Source: Cyrtodaria siliqua
Taxonomy: Eukaryota > Mollusca > Bivalvia > Adapedonta > Hiatellidae
NCBI GenBank assembly: GCA_037043455.1
Contig: JAWPHD010003277.1
Span: 124,001 to 188,000 of the forward strand
Length of the DNA: 64,000 nucleotides
Direction of reading: 5' to 3'
Part shown: one piece after another, positions 50,400-61,789 of the stretch
Layout: each line of letters begins with the position of its first letter
Numbering within the stretch: position 1 is the first letter of the stretch
Notes under the pieces: generated by a model
Told to the model about the DNA's origin: nothing
Databases searched by the model: none
Seen by the model: the letters and a program-made list of their open reading frames with translations, nothing else
Translations under genes and position numbers: made by a program

Positions 50400-51010
50400 C
50401 CCCGACCGTTTTAGTTAAAAGTACGTATAAAAGTCGAACAGGAAATGTAGCTTTCACAGTCTACCAAAACAAACAACTATTACACAGTTTATAAGAAATG
50501 AGGCATGTGACATCACAAACACAGACGGGTTTACAATCAATAGGGCTACCGCCTTGGAACGGCCGCTGTAGGTTTAAACCAGTCTAAGGTGCACCAAACC
50601 TCACTTTTACCATATTGTCATCCCAATAAAACGGAACAGTGTAAATAAATAAATCCCAACAGGCTATATTCTCTAGCAAACAAGGAATCATTCATAGGGA
50701 TTTTTTTTGTTGCTTCCAAGGTATCTATCTCATTAGTATGCATGAAGACAAACATCAAACGCTACCATTATTTGAGGATTTAGGTAGATGTTATCATAGG
50801 GTCAACATCTGTCATCGCACAATCAAAGAGGAAAGCATAAACGGGTACTAAAAATGCAGTGCGTTGCAAAAATACATGGTCACAAACTGTTTTGATACAC
50901 TTCTTAACAAGTTTAATAAATATTGTATGAAAATAAGTATGACCAATGATCTTACGAAATTTATAAATCACATCACCATAGAAGTCAGTTTGTGATGGTC
51001 CTTGTCCCAG
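50400..51010 (-). repeat. Retroelement 3'-end family, copy
   Basis: Carries 'agggctaccgccttggaac', 'gtgcaccaaacctcact', 'aaacatcaaacgctacc' and the degraded coding end (minus: IYKFRKIIGHTYFHTIFIKL). Stops interrupt the frame. Confidence 0.8.
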
Positions 51011-51530
51011 AATAGCTCTTAAATTACTTTTAAATTTTAAATTTAGATCAGTGTTACGATACTAAAATGTTGATTATTATATCTCAATATATCAATTTCA
51101 AAAAGGAAAGGTCGTTGCACTTGTTAGATGCTTAATGCAGATATATAATGGATGTCCCAAATCTCCGTCGAGGACATTTCCTATCGTATCTTAGTTGCAT
51201 AGCGACGTCCGCCATTTTAAATGAGTCTCCATTAAAAGTCGATCAAGATAGTACATTTAGTAATAACAGTTTTGTACGCACCTAGGTATTTACTGACATT
51301 TTTATTTAAAAGTCCAACCTGTGCAATGTCTGGTGCATCGACATAGTATTGATAAAGCGGCATTCGAATAATGGCATATAATGTTTTGGCTCAAAGAAGT
51401 AATAACACGTATAGAATACACCAACAATTAAAGATATCCCACTAACTGAATTAAACAAAGTTAATCTCTTTTAATTATAAAGATGATTCGATATGGCACG
51501 ATTCAAATATGCAAATATTAGTCTTATATT
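51010..51530. other. Intergenic DNA, nothing recognised
   Basis: No gene or clear repeat. Confidence 0.4.
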
Positions 51531-51625
51531 TGCATATCGAGGGGTCAGTGCAAAGCTATTGTAACTATATATGAATAAAGAAGGAGATACAATAGTTTTG
51601 CACTGAACCCTCGTATGCGTATCTT
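51530..51625. repeat. Inverted repeat, about 30-bp arms
   Basis: 'cgaggggtcagtgcaaagct' + 'attgta' pairs with 'tacaat' + 'agttttgcactgaaccctcg', separated by about 25 bp. Confidence 0.85.
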
Positions 51626-51994
51626 GCCCGTTAAATATCGTATCGGATCATCACTACTATTGATAGAAACATTCACCCTTGTAACATGAAATACATAAAT
51701 CATTAAAATAACAAGAGTTGCCCCACTCAGATAATCTTAAATTGATTAAAGCGTCAACATATAGTTTTCTTATATTAATACTCGGACCAATGAAATGCAC
51801 ACACGGTTTTCTTTCCCTACCTATTCTCCTAAACAGATTATTATCGTCGTACCGTATAACCATGACTGGTTATTAATCATTTTATGTGATTATTAAAATG
51901 TACCCATAAACCTGTGTACAGATTTCATGATATAATGATATACATAATATTGCACTATAACTTAGCATATTAATATATCTATCGCAGAACTTAA

Positions 51995-52811
51995 CAAGAA
52001 GGATAAAAATATCGGACAGGGAAAGCAGCATTCAAGGACGACAGTCAACCACAAAACACAATAACAAACACGCAAACAGACAAACGAAAAGGCAAAAGTA
52101 ATAAAAAATGCAAACGACATCACAAACACAAAAGGGTTGACAATAGGGCTACCGCCTTGGAACGGTCAGTGGCAAAGTAGGCCACTGGGGGTTTAAACCG
52201 GTTCTAGGGTGCACCAAACCTCACACTTACCCTACTGTCATCCCATTAAAACAGGACAGTGTAAATAAAGAAATCCCCGCCATGATCTAAACTCTAACCA
52301 ACAAGGCAGCATCAATAGGCAATATAAGTAAAACACAAATATGCTCGTGTAAATATAATACAAAAAAACAATAGCCTAGAAAGCCACAATGAAGGTACTC
52401 AATGACTTGACAGAAGCCAGAGCAGAAAGAGAATACACCATTAAGGGCACGACAAGAAAGAACATGGACAAACATCAAACGCCACCGTCCCAATGGGCTT
52501 TAGGTAGGCGTCATCATAGGGTCCACAGCCTGTCCGTTCATCGTACAATTAAAGAGGAAAGCATAGTGGCGAACTGTAAAAGGGTTCACCACCAAGCATG
52601 CAGTACGTTGCAAAATGATAGGGTCATAACCTCTTTTGATAAACTTTTTAACAAGTTTAACAAAGATAGTATGAAAGTGATCATGACCAAGAATCTTACG
52701 AAGTTTATAAATCACATCACCATAGAAGTCAGGTTGTGATAGTCCTACATTTATAAAAGTTTTGAGAAACACACCCTCCTTGTCGCAGATTTGTTTTATA
52801 CTGTTATGCAA
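51995..52811 (-). pseudogene. Retroelement C-terminal ORF and 3' end, best-preserved copy
   Basis: Minus-strand frame 52811-52500 encodes about 103 residues: IKQICDKEGVFLKTFINVGL, DFYGDVIYKLRKILGHDHFH, IKRGYDPIILQRTACLVVNP, FNCTMNGQAVDPMMTPT. A tail of about 500 bp follows (minus sense), with 'gggatgacagtagggtaagt' and 'caaaagggttga' blocks. I recall similar C-terminal 'FYGD(L/V)(V/I)YK..' proteins in mollusc retroelement annotations, but cannot assign LINE or Penelope-like with confidence. The N-terminal RT part is absent, so it is 5'-truncated as retrotransposed copies usually are. Confidence 0.65.
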
Positions 52812-52824
52812 AATAGTGTATATT

Positions 52825-53965
52825 GAATTTGTCGCCTACTAAACAAGAACCCATTATCGATTTGATTAATACATATTCTATGATTCCAAATATTGCTACT
52901 GGCATAAGTGATTGCCATAGCATGATCAGTAAGGTTCTAAATTGTAAAACTCCAAGTAATGAACAATCGAAAATCATTATGAGAAGCTTTAGAAATTTTA
53001 ACTGTGAAGACTTCAACACAGACTTGTCAAAAATACAGATTCCTACTCATAAATTTCATGAGAAATCAGAGGTAAACAACATGTATAACGAATCTGAGGC
53101 CAGGGTCACCAAGGTCATAGACAAGCATGTACCAGTTAAACAAATGTATATTAAGCAAAACTAAATTCCATAGATGAATAGAGATCTTCGTAAAGCAATA
53201 AATGAAAAGAAAACTATAGAACTAGAAGAAACCTTGTAAATAAACTGAAAAAGGGTCAATAAATAAATAGTTCAAGAACTTTGTATTGGGGGATGTACGT
53301 CTGTAGATTTCTGGAAAACAATAAATCCTTTCATGTCAAAAAAGTCAAGCAATTCACAAGCTAAAATCATTTTAAAGGAAGAAGTCAAAATCATCTCTAC
53401 TAATGCTGAATTTACTGAAATGTTTAACGATTTCTTCGTTAATGTTGCAAACGATATTGGGAAAGACTTGCCATTTGACAAAATGATCATTCTAGTATAA
53501 ATAAGATATTAAGCAAATACTTTAACAAACATTGTTTTAACTTTACGCCAACTGATCAGATCACAGTTTCAAAAATAATAGATAAATTTAAGGCCACCGG
53601 GGTGGATAAGATATCAGTTAAATTATTGAAACTTGGTAAAACGTCTCTTGTTCCTTTTATAACTGACCTTATTAATTCTACCGTATCTACAAGCACTTTT
53701 CCAGTTAGATTAAAAGAGGCCCAGGTTACCCCTGTTTTTCTAAAAAAATAGACTCTATAAGCAAATCGAACTACCAATCCCATCCAAAATATGTGAAAAA
53801 GTTTTCAGTACAGTACAACTGGATGAATACTTTAATGCCATATTCGATAAAATGCATTCAGGAAGGGCCACGGGTGTCAGACCACCCTTTTAAGAATGTT
53901 GGAGGACTGGAAGAATGCCTTGGACTCGAATGAATATATTGCAGCCATTTTAATGGCCCTATCTA
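52825..53965 (+). pseudogene. CR1-like LINE ORF2, frame-shifted
   Basis: Plus-strand frame 52823-53164 encodes the endonuclease-RT linker (MRSFRNFNCEDFNTDL, IDKHVPVKQMYIKQN), then, out of frame, PWMNRDLRKAINEKK. RT blocks follow in pieces: FNDFFVNVANDIGKDL (53420-53470), FKATGVDKISVKLLK and LINSTVSTSTFPVRLKEAQV with TPVF (53585-53740), LLRMLEDWKNALDSNEYIAA-like text (53890-53950). Multiple stops and shifts make it dead. It ends where a fragment of the 3'-end family begins (53955). Confidence 0.75.
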
Positions 53966-54030
53966 AATACAGATATAAAAATCGAACAGGAAAAGCAGCA
54001 TTCAAGGACGACAGTCAACCACAAACCCAC
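53955..54030 (-). repeat. Retroelement 3'-end family, terminal fragment
   Basis: 'aaaaatcgaacaggaaaagc' and 'attcaaggacgacagtcaac' match 52005-52045 closely. Confidence 0.8.
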
Positions 54031-54074
54031 ACAAGCCCATAATGGTTCAAACCAGGTGCACTAGCGGATGCAGG

Positions 54075-54775
54075 GGGGCGCCCCCTAAAAATTCCGGATC
54101 ATACATGTATGTCCATGTTACTGTAGATAAAATATCAAACAATTTCGAAGCACTCAGTATAAAAAATGTTATCGCTCGCTCAACGCATAATGGGTAATGA
54201 GTGGTTTAATTAACACATTGTTAAATCCTTTTATTTGAAAACGTACTTTTTACCTTATCAATGCACTACCGCAACCGTTTCAGAGGCTAGAAACGGACCC
54301 GAAAATTGACCAAAAGCTTACGCCCCCCATCAAACAATTTCGATGCACGCCCTCGGTTTAAAATATTTTCTCGCTCGCTTCGCTCGCTCGACGCATAATG
54401 GCTAATGAGTGGTTTAATTAACACATTGTTAAATCCTTTTATTTGAAAACGGACATTTTACCCTAACATTGCACTACCGCAACCGTTTTATGGGGCTAGA
54501 AACGGACCCGAAAATTGACCAAAATCTTACGCCCCCCATCAATCAATTTCGATGCACACTCTCAGTATAAATTTTTTTTTCGCTCGCTTCGCTCGCCCGA
54601 CGCATAATGGCTAATGAGTTATTTAATTAACACATTGTTAAGTCCTTTTATTTCAAAACGAACTTTTTTACCCTATCAATGCACTACCACAACCGTTTTA
54701 TGAGGCTAGAAACGGACCCGAATATAGACCAAAATCTTACGCCACCCCTTAGCTGAAATCCTGGATCCGCCCCTG
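54075..54775. repeat. About 180-bp tandem repeat, 3.5 copies
   Basis: Each unit holds 'cgctcgcttcgctcg', 'gacgcataatggctaatgag', 'ttaattaacacattgtta', 'gcactaccgcaaccgtttta', 'gctagaaacggacccgaaaa' and 'cttacgccccccatcaa'. Starts near 54173, 54358 and 54585. The flanks 'gcggatgcaggggg' and 'tggatccgcccctg' form an inverted pair. Confidence 0.9.
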
Positions 54776-55059
54776 AGGTGGGACCCCTCGCTTCGTTTGC
54801 AGATCGAAAAAAAGTACATGCTTAGGCGGTGGTTTTTCAAACAATAGTAAATTGTTTGTGACATATTATGCAGCCAAGTGTAAAGAAATCTGTCTGCATA
54901 ACTATCTATGCATGTCACACCGAATTAAGCAAGTAACGAGTAAAACTGAAAGGCACTTACTTTGCTTTTCTGATGTTGACGTGTCCGCCATCTTGGAAAT
55001 AAATAGGATAGCCGTACAGTAGCCGTACAGGTTACACGACACTGAGGGTAGTAGTCAAT

Positions 55060-55430
55060 CAAAAGTACACATAGAAACAAACAACAGTTTTAATGATGAT
55101 AAAATGCAAGACACAACATCACAAACATAAAAGGGTTGTCAATAGGGCTTCCGCCTTGGAACGGACAGTGGCAAAAAAAAAGGCCGCTAGGGTTTAAGCC
55201 AGGTTCTAGGGTGCATCAAACCTGACTCTTACCCTATTGTCATCCCAGTAAAATGGGACAGTGTAAATAAAGATAGCCCCGCCAGGTTATATTCCCTAAC
55301 AAACAAGCATTAATAGGCAATATACGTATAACACATACATGATCATGTATATATAAATACAAAAAAGCCTAAAAGCCACAAAGCAAGTACTCGATGATTT
55401 GGCAGAAGCCAGATCAACAAGAGAATTGTC
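55060..55430 (-). repeat. Retroelement 3'-end family, copy
   Basis: Has 'caatagggcttccgccttgg', 'tgcatcaaacctgactctta', 'attgtcatcccagtaaaat' and 'gcaagtactcgatgatttgg'. It stops before the coding end because the element at 55506 follows. Confidence 0.8.
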
Positions 55431-55505
55431 GATGCAATTGATGTTGCAGCTAATATCCTCAAATCTGACATTGCAAAGACATCTTCTGGCACTAACATGA
55501 TATTC

Positions 55506-56765
55506 TCTATTTTTTGCATACCGGACAAAGATATCCGCCATTTTACCGGGGCTAGATATTTCCATCTCACCCTAGGGTCGAGATAAAATTCACGCGCGCC
55601 AACATCCGGTATGCAGGAAAACATGCAAAACGTTAGTAGCTGGCGGCGTCGACGCACAACATGTCTCTGATATGCAAGAAAAAGAATCTATCATGGGTAT
55701 TTGGTTCAGATAGGGAATTCCAACCCTCGGTATAAGTGTTTTAATCGGAACCTCGGCAGAGCCTCGGTTCCGATAAAAAACACTTATACCTCAGGTTAGA
55801 ATTTCCTATCTTCACCGGATACCCATGAAAGATTCTTATAATCTCAGGCACCCTGTTTCTCGGCAGAATTATACAGATCGACATGATAAAAAATAAACCC
55901 GCTGGAAATAGTTTATTTCTGAAGCAAGTATACTATTAATCGGTGTATGCAAAGGAGGCGTAGAGATTTCCATCTTTGTAAGTTAAATGGCATCTCGTTG
56001 ATAATATATCAAGATTATTACAGCCACACGATATCTAATAACAACGACAGTTGCATACATTCTACCAAGACTTAACAAAATAGATCCATATAATCAAGCT
56101 ACTGTATATTTTAAAGGTTTTAACAATTACGAAGATTTCACAAGATGATGGGCAAATGTATCTATATGTGTTTTCGTTATTGGCTTATTTTAATAAACAT
56201 ATTAAAATGATTAATTATAAAACGCAACATTTTACTCTTATGTAAAGACGATGTTTATATTGTTGTTAGCATATTCGTCTTGGTATACTGTGTAAGGGGT
56301 TAATCCGTATCGGTATCTGATTGGCTCTAAATTGTAGTATATAATAAAAATTATACCCGCGTATGCAATGTTTCAAAAAATAATATATTTTAAATTCCAG
56401 CAGATCTTTTTTTGTTGATTTATCAGAATCTATGTTCATAAATCATCAAGGTAATGTTGTTTTAAAGAAACTAACTAACTAGTGAATTTTATCCCGACCC
56501 TAGGGTGAGATGGAAATATCTAGCCCCGATAAAATGACGAATATCCTTGTCCGGTATGTACGAATTCCCTATCTGAACCGAATACCCATGATAGATTATT
56601 TTTCTTGCATAACAGAGACATGTTGTGCGTTGACGCCGCCAGCTACTAACGTTTCGCATGTTTCCCTGCATACCGCATGTTGGTGCGCGTGTGAATTTTA
56701 TCTTGAGATGGAAATATCTAGCCCCGGTAAAATGACGGATATCCTTGTTCGGTATGCAAGAATAC
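55506..56765. mobile_element. Inverted-repeat element, arms about 210 bp
   Basis: The left arm 55506-55725 ('ttgcataccggacaaagata', 'ttttaccggggctagatatt', 'cgttagtagctggcggcgtc', 'gattcagatagggaattcc'-like) is mirrored at 56553-56765. The inner end of the right arm has a partial extra copy (56485-56560) of 'cctagggtgagatggaaata'. The centre holds a second hairpin at 55725-55800 ('ggtataagtgttt'/'aaacacttatacc'). No transposase is recognisable in the 830-bp interior. Confidence 0.8.
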
Positions 56766-56769
56766 TGGT

Positions 56770-58190
56770 TCTACCCATGACAAGTGGATGGTCTGCCTCC
56801 ACCACAAAAATCGACCGTCATATATAACCTTACATGTGTTGAAAATGACGTAAAACACCATACAAGCAAACAAACAAACAAACAAACATTTAATGCATGT
56901 GGTCAGTTATCACAAGTGGTGATATAATAAAGTTACAATAAAGTGTTTATTCGTGGGTATCATTAAATATATTGACCGAGAATTTCATTTGTTTGGCAAT
57001 AAGCCTACATGATCTGGTGATATAATGAACAAAGTGTTGTTAAAAAATGGCCTTACAATTACTTCAGTGTCATGATTACGAACATAATTAAAGTCCCTAA
57101 CCCGCCAACAATAGCCGCATTTTACAACATACTTACAACGTTTCTAAACCTACCAGAACAGAACAGAACAGAACAATGATGACCACATATATATGGCTGG
57201 TTAAATCCATTTATATTGTGTCTATAGAGTTTGAATTCTTAAAATATGTAAGTTATATAATTAAATATTATAAACTGGAGCGTTGAATTAAGTTACCAAC
57301 TCGTAATTAATTTTACGCATATTCATTCACGGGGATTTTAAGAACCCGTGAACAAAATTCTATAATTTAATTTTAATTTTAACCAATTTCCAGCATATTG
57401 TATTTGGGGGGAGGAGAAAGTGTGTATAGTTAACTGTCGGTAACCGTTACACCTACATTTGCATGAGAAAATTCTGGTATTCAATTTTATTTCAGTTGAT
57501 GAGGCCCTCCCAATACAGCTTTTGTATTAAACCAACATATTAAAACATAAAAGCAAGTATTTCATTTGTGTCGTGGTGTGTTTTTCTTCTAAAACAATGA
57601 ATTATCAACAAAGTTTTATATTTAGTACTGCTAACTTGTTAATTTGTTCTTATTTATCTTCATAAAAGTAACGTTTGAAGTATTATATACTATCTTACCC
57701 TAGATACTGTTCAATATATTAATGCTTATTCAAAGAGAAACTATTACTCTGTCCTCTTTTTATTTACCTGAGCAAATCGGTCATGTAGCATGTTATCAGC
57801 AAATAAATAAGCTTTTCATGCCTTTTCAATGATCATTTAGAGTTGAGAATTAGGTCCTTAAATGGAATGTGTGTATACATTTAAACAAACCTAATTATTA
57901 AGAGAGTTCAGTATAACTTGGAAAAGGGTGAAAGATGACCTAAATCGGACGATATGGCCATTTGAATGTTGTTCTAAAACGGATATGGAAGTGGCCATTT
58001 TGAAAACTATGACGTCATAGTTCTAATTACATTATAAGAAATATTGATACATTTTATTTGAAAGAAAATCACCGCAAATTAATGCGAACTTCGTTATCTA
58101 CCATATAATGCAATATTAAACTTTAGTGTCTTTTATTATACTGTTGATGTGAATTTCCAACGATAAATCAGTAAATTATCATATTTATAA
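56770..58190. other. Intergenic DNA, nothing recognised
   Basis: (CAAA)n at 56866-56887; a short 'gaacagaacagaacagaaca' run at 57155-57175. No gene. Confidence 0.4.
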
Positions 58191-58201
58191 ATATTCCATG
58201 T

Positions 58202-58316
58202 ATAGGATAGAGGCTATGAAGAGAAATCTTCTCCATTAAGAAATCGAAAGGGAGGGAGCGTTGCGACTGACCGCGGTTTCTTAATGGTGAAGATTTCTCT
58301 TCATAGTCTCTATCCG
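58202..58316. repeat. Inverted repeat, about 43-bp arms
   Basis: 'ggatagaggctatgaagaga' + 'aatcttctccattaagaaa' pairs with 'tttcttaatggtgaagattt' + 'ctcttcatagtctctatcc' around a GC-rich loop of about 27 bp. Confidence 0.9.
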
Positions 58317-58319
58317 GCT

Positions 58320-58897
58320 TAGTGTTTACCATACGTTTTATCGGTAGTCTCCATATAGGTCACACTCTAAACTATGAAGAGCGATGGTAGTAAATTCTTC
58401 ATGAATGAATGTAGCCAGTATTTGAAATTCTGATCCATCTGATTGGTTTAAAAAGAAGGGTTAACACTAAATAAGAAACAGGCAATTTAGAATTATGATG
58501 TCATAAAAGCGGCCGTTTCATTCGTTGGATAAAAACTCTATAAGAATTATAATTATTCTTTCATTTTGATCCTTTTTTTTCCACTACTCAAATAGTGTGT
58601 GTTGTTGTAAAAGCCGTTTCAAAAAACCTATAACTAATCATGCATCTTTTATGTTTAGCATCCAATTTTGATAATTCTTTAACTTCCTCACACAGTTTTT
58701 CTGAACTCTCAGAACTAAAACGACGCTAGTGACGTCGCCCAGCAGTTTCTTATGAGTTATCATAGCAGGTCATTAAACGATAGAATATTCACAACATATA
58801 TATTTACAGTCAAACAATATTTGTAAAACTAACAACAGTGATTGAATTCAGCTAGCACTTTATGAATTGCTAAAACGTTATGCATGTTCCATTTGCT
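58320..58897. other. 3' flank of the GPCR gene
   Basis: AT-rich with no repeat identified. It probably includes the 3' UTR of the minus-strand receptor. Confidence 0.4.
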
Positions 58898-60166
58898 TTA
58901 TGACCTGCACATGATGGCTCCTTTGAGATAACGTCTAAAGCGCATATTAAATATGCAATAAAGTATCGGGTTTATTACACTATTCAAAAATGGTGAGCGA
59001 AGTGCCATTTGTGTACTGACATCTAGTTCTGCCTCACCAGGAGTAAAATACCTTAATTTGACGCTGAGAGCGAAATAAGGCGCAAAGCAGACCACAAATC
59101 CTATTGTTACAGCTAGTGTCATTATCGTCATTTTTCTTTCTGCTTGTCTGGTACTTGATGCGTTTCTGTTTCTGCTTCTATCCGGAATCGGCTTATCAAT
59201 TTCAGTTTGAACCGTCTCTAACTTTGAAATTACATGTTGAACCGTCTCTTCCGCTGACTTCCCAGTTTGAATGGTCTCTTCCGCTGACTTTCCAGGTTGG
59301 ACCGTATCTTCGGTTGATTGCGGTGGAGAAGTTTTATTTCGTGATATAACGTTTTGTAAAGTGTCTTCGTGTTCCTCTATTACTCTTATTACACTTATTG
59401 CAGCAACTTCAATGTTTTGAAATTCACTTCTTTTATTGTCTTTCTCGTTTTGTTCTGAAATTTGACTACTTAAAGGTTTTGAATATCTCATAATTTTCTT
59501 GTGTTGTTGGTACAGCTTATAGCCGATACTGCCATATGTGAAAACAAAAGTTACACATATAAACGTTAGAACAACCATATCAAACACGTGGAAAACAATA
59601 ACATATATTTTAAGATCTGAGTCATTTGTATTTGTACAGTAATATCCAGTTACTGAGGAATTACCATCCGAAGTTGTTAAGTTCATACGTATGGCATCAA
59701 TCGTCACGAAGTTGCGAACAGAAAATATAAGAGCTACAAATACTAATATTATAGCTGCTTTGAATGCATTTCGTGTCAAAAATTGTTTTCCGGAAAGTTT
59801 ACAAATTTTCAAATATCTGTCAATTGCAATAATCCAAAGAATTAAAACGGAGGTGTAGATTGTCCACTGAATAACGACGTACATTAACTTACATATTATT
59901 TGGTTACTGAATTTAATATTTACGCCCAAATCAGCAAGTGTTAACGTTGACAATATAACACACACGCTCAAATCAGTGGACGCCAACGCAACAATAAGGA
60001 CAGTGGTCGCCGTCCTTGCCTGTTTAATCCAAAAGAAAACAATGATGAATATGTTTCCTGATATGCCTAAGATTCCCAGAAATGCCAGGCAAACAATAAG
60101 TGGCATGTATTCCAGCAATATGGTATAGTGGATTTCCTTTAGTATATTATCCGTACTGTTTTCCAT
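58898..60166 (-). CDS. Class A (rhodopsin-like) G-protein-coupled receptor, intronless
   Basis: A seven-helix receptor of the plasma membrane; ligand unknown, probably peptide or amine. From the Met at 60166 it has 422 residues. It shows GNIFI in helix 1, LASTDLSV in helix 2 (the sodium-site Asp), Cys before helix 3 and in loop 2 (GYYCTN), IDRYLKI at the end of helix 3, VCFAPYF in helix 6 (CFxP instead of CWxP) and NPILY in helix 7. N-glycosylation sites: NST at the start, NSS and NDS in loop 2. The third loop is long (about 120 residues) with three near-identical 10-residue repeats ending EET(V/I)Q. The frame also runs upstream to 60217, with another ATG at 60205; I prefer 60166 because repeat copies upstream keep that ATG context. 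The subfamily is not identified. Confidence 0.88.
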   Translation of the reverse strand: MENSTDNILKEIHYTILLEYMPLIVCLAFLGILGISGNIFIIVFFWIKQARTATTVLIVALASTDLSVCVILSTLTLADLGVNIKFSNQIICKLMYVVIQWTIYTSVLILWIIAIDRYLKICKLSGKQFLTRNAFKAAIILVFVALIFSVRNFVTIDAIRMNLTTSDGNSSVTGYYCTNTNDSDLKIYVIVFHVFDMVVLTFICVTFVFTYGSIGYKLYQQHKKIMRYSKPLSSQISEQNEKDNKRSEFQNIEVAAISVIRVIEEHEDTLQNVISRNKTSPPQSTEDTVQPGKSAEETIQTGKSAEETVQHVISKLETVQTEIDKPIPDRSRNRNASSTRQAERKMTIMTLAVTIGFVVCFAPYFALSVKLRYFTPGEAELDVSTQMALRSPFLNSVINPILYCIFNMRFRRYLKGAIMCRS

Positions 60167-60540
60167 TTCGTTTAAGTTAAGCTTGAAAATCACACTAAGT
60201 GACATGTATATCAGCAATATCCACTTTTCGTACTATTTTCCATTTTCGTTTAATTGAACCTCGACATCACATTGAGTGTCTTGTATACCATATGCTAACA
60301 ATATGCCTGCAATATTTCCTTATAAATAGTTTTCGTACTTTTTTCCATTTTCGTTTAATTGAGCCTGAACATCATTCACATTAGGTGGCTTGTATATCAG
60401 CAATATCCATTTAGAAAATGATCCGTACTGTTTTCCTTTTCGTTAAGTTGGACTTGAACAAATCTATAAGTGGCTCGTGTTTCGACAATATGGTATGGTG
60501 AATTTCCCTTAGAATATTTTCCGTACTAAACATAAATGTT
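60167..60540 (-). repeat. Tandem copies of the GPCR 5' coding end
   Basis: Read on the minus strand, 60540-60167 contains three further copies of the segment around the receptor's start codon, about 75-125 bp each. The outermost copy (60535-60450) still translates as TENILREIHHTILSKHEPLI beside the receptor's TDNILKEIHYTILLEYMPLI. Inner copies keep 'aacgaaaatggaaaa' but soon reach stops (for example MENSTKSGYC-stop). If transcribed, they would lie in the leader as upstream ORFs. Confidence 0.8.
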
Positions 60541-60544
60541 ATGC

Positions 60545-61660
60545 AGTGCAGTCTAAAATAACATACCGACTGTTTCTATAAGTGTAATGGTTTCCAAATG
60601 TAATGTTATTCGGTATCTAATCACTTAAAAGTCATGTAGACGTACTAACTATTGTAGCCAAATACATTAACGCACTCTATGTCATATTGGTATGCTCTGG
60701 CTACGTGGTCTATTGAACTTACGTTAATTATTCATCAGTGATATGTCAAATCACGTGAGACTGTTCATAGAACAATTAATAAAGTATTGACATATAATCA
60801 CATTGATTTCAAGGAATGTTAGCATGCGATAAATGATTGAGGAAATAGTAGGTTAGCTACGTGTACATAAAATCATCAACCGTCATTAGGCGTCATAAGT
60901 CGTCGCAACAATGTGAATTATTATATATCATAAAATATAAGCGTTTTTCATTGATCTAGAAGCAGTCACGTGTGATTAAATAGTTTTGACCATTCTCATT
61001 GTAAATATGCCAACCGTTCAATTGTTCATCACGTGACCGTGCAGTAGTACATCTTTGTCATTGACGCGCTTTTTTTTTTAAAAAACAGCAAAACGGCACG
61101 TGACCGTGCAATAATGGATCTGTGTCATTGACGCGTTTGTTTAAATGAACAAATGAAGCTTATACATTGTTTGCACGGCTCACACTCCAAATTTTTATTT
61201 TTTTTAGTAAAAAACAAGCAAGGTTTTACGCAAGCGTAAAATAGCTACCGAGAGACAAGAAGTTAACATAATAATATATCAAGTCACGGGTGTTAAAACA
61301 ATATTGAAAAAAATAAATGTTGTCACGGAGACACAAACACGCCACGACCGTTTTTGCTTACATTCTTTCCGATTTTTACCACCAGTTCTTCCTACCAGGC
61401 ATTTTAAATCAATGTGGGCGACCTCGCTTCTTTCTGTCCAAAAACCTTGACATGTCTTACATATTGATTACAATTACCTTGTAATACGACGTGCTAGTAG
61501 TACACATCACCACAGAAATAAAATTGTTCAAGTGTGCGTTAGAGTGTACATTATTACAACACATATAAACGGTTCACTGTTACCATGTGTAATTATTAAG
61601 ATTGCGTTATCACATTTGTCACAAATGTAAAGGAATAATATTATAAAATTATTGCCTTTT
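60545..61660. other. Intergenic DNA upstream of the GPCR
   Basis: No gene. Repeated 'cacgtgaccgtgca' (61031 and 61098) and 'tcattgacgcg' (61058 and 61126) mark a roughly 68-bp imperfect duplication. Confidence 0.5.
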
Positions 61661-61725
61661 AGTGAGGTCGATGTGTATTTATCGATAGGTAAAATACACT
61701 TTTCTCAGGTCGATAAATACACATA
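61660..61725. repeat. Short inverted repeat
   Basis: 'gaggtcgatgtgtatttatc' and 'aggtcgataaatacacat' pair around about 25 bp. Confidence 0.7.
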
Positions 61726-61789
61726 TTACATAATTATCTCTGATTTATATAGGAAATACTGGGAATAGAAAAGCTATATCTACTCGTTT

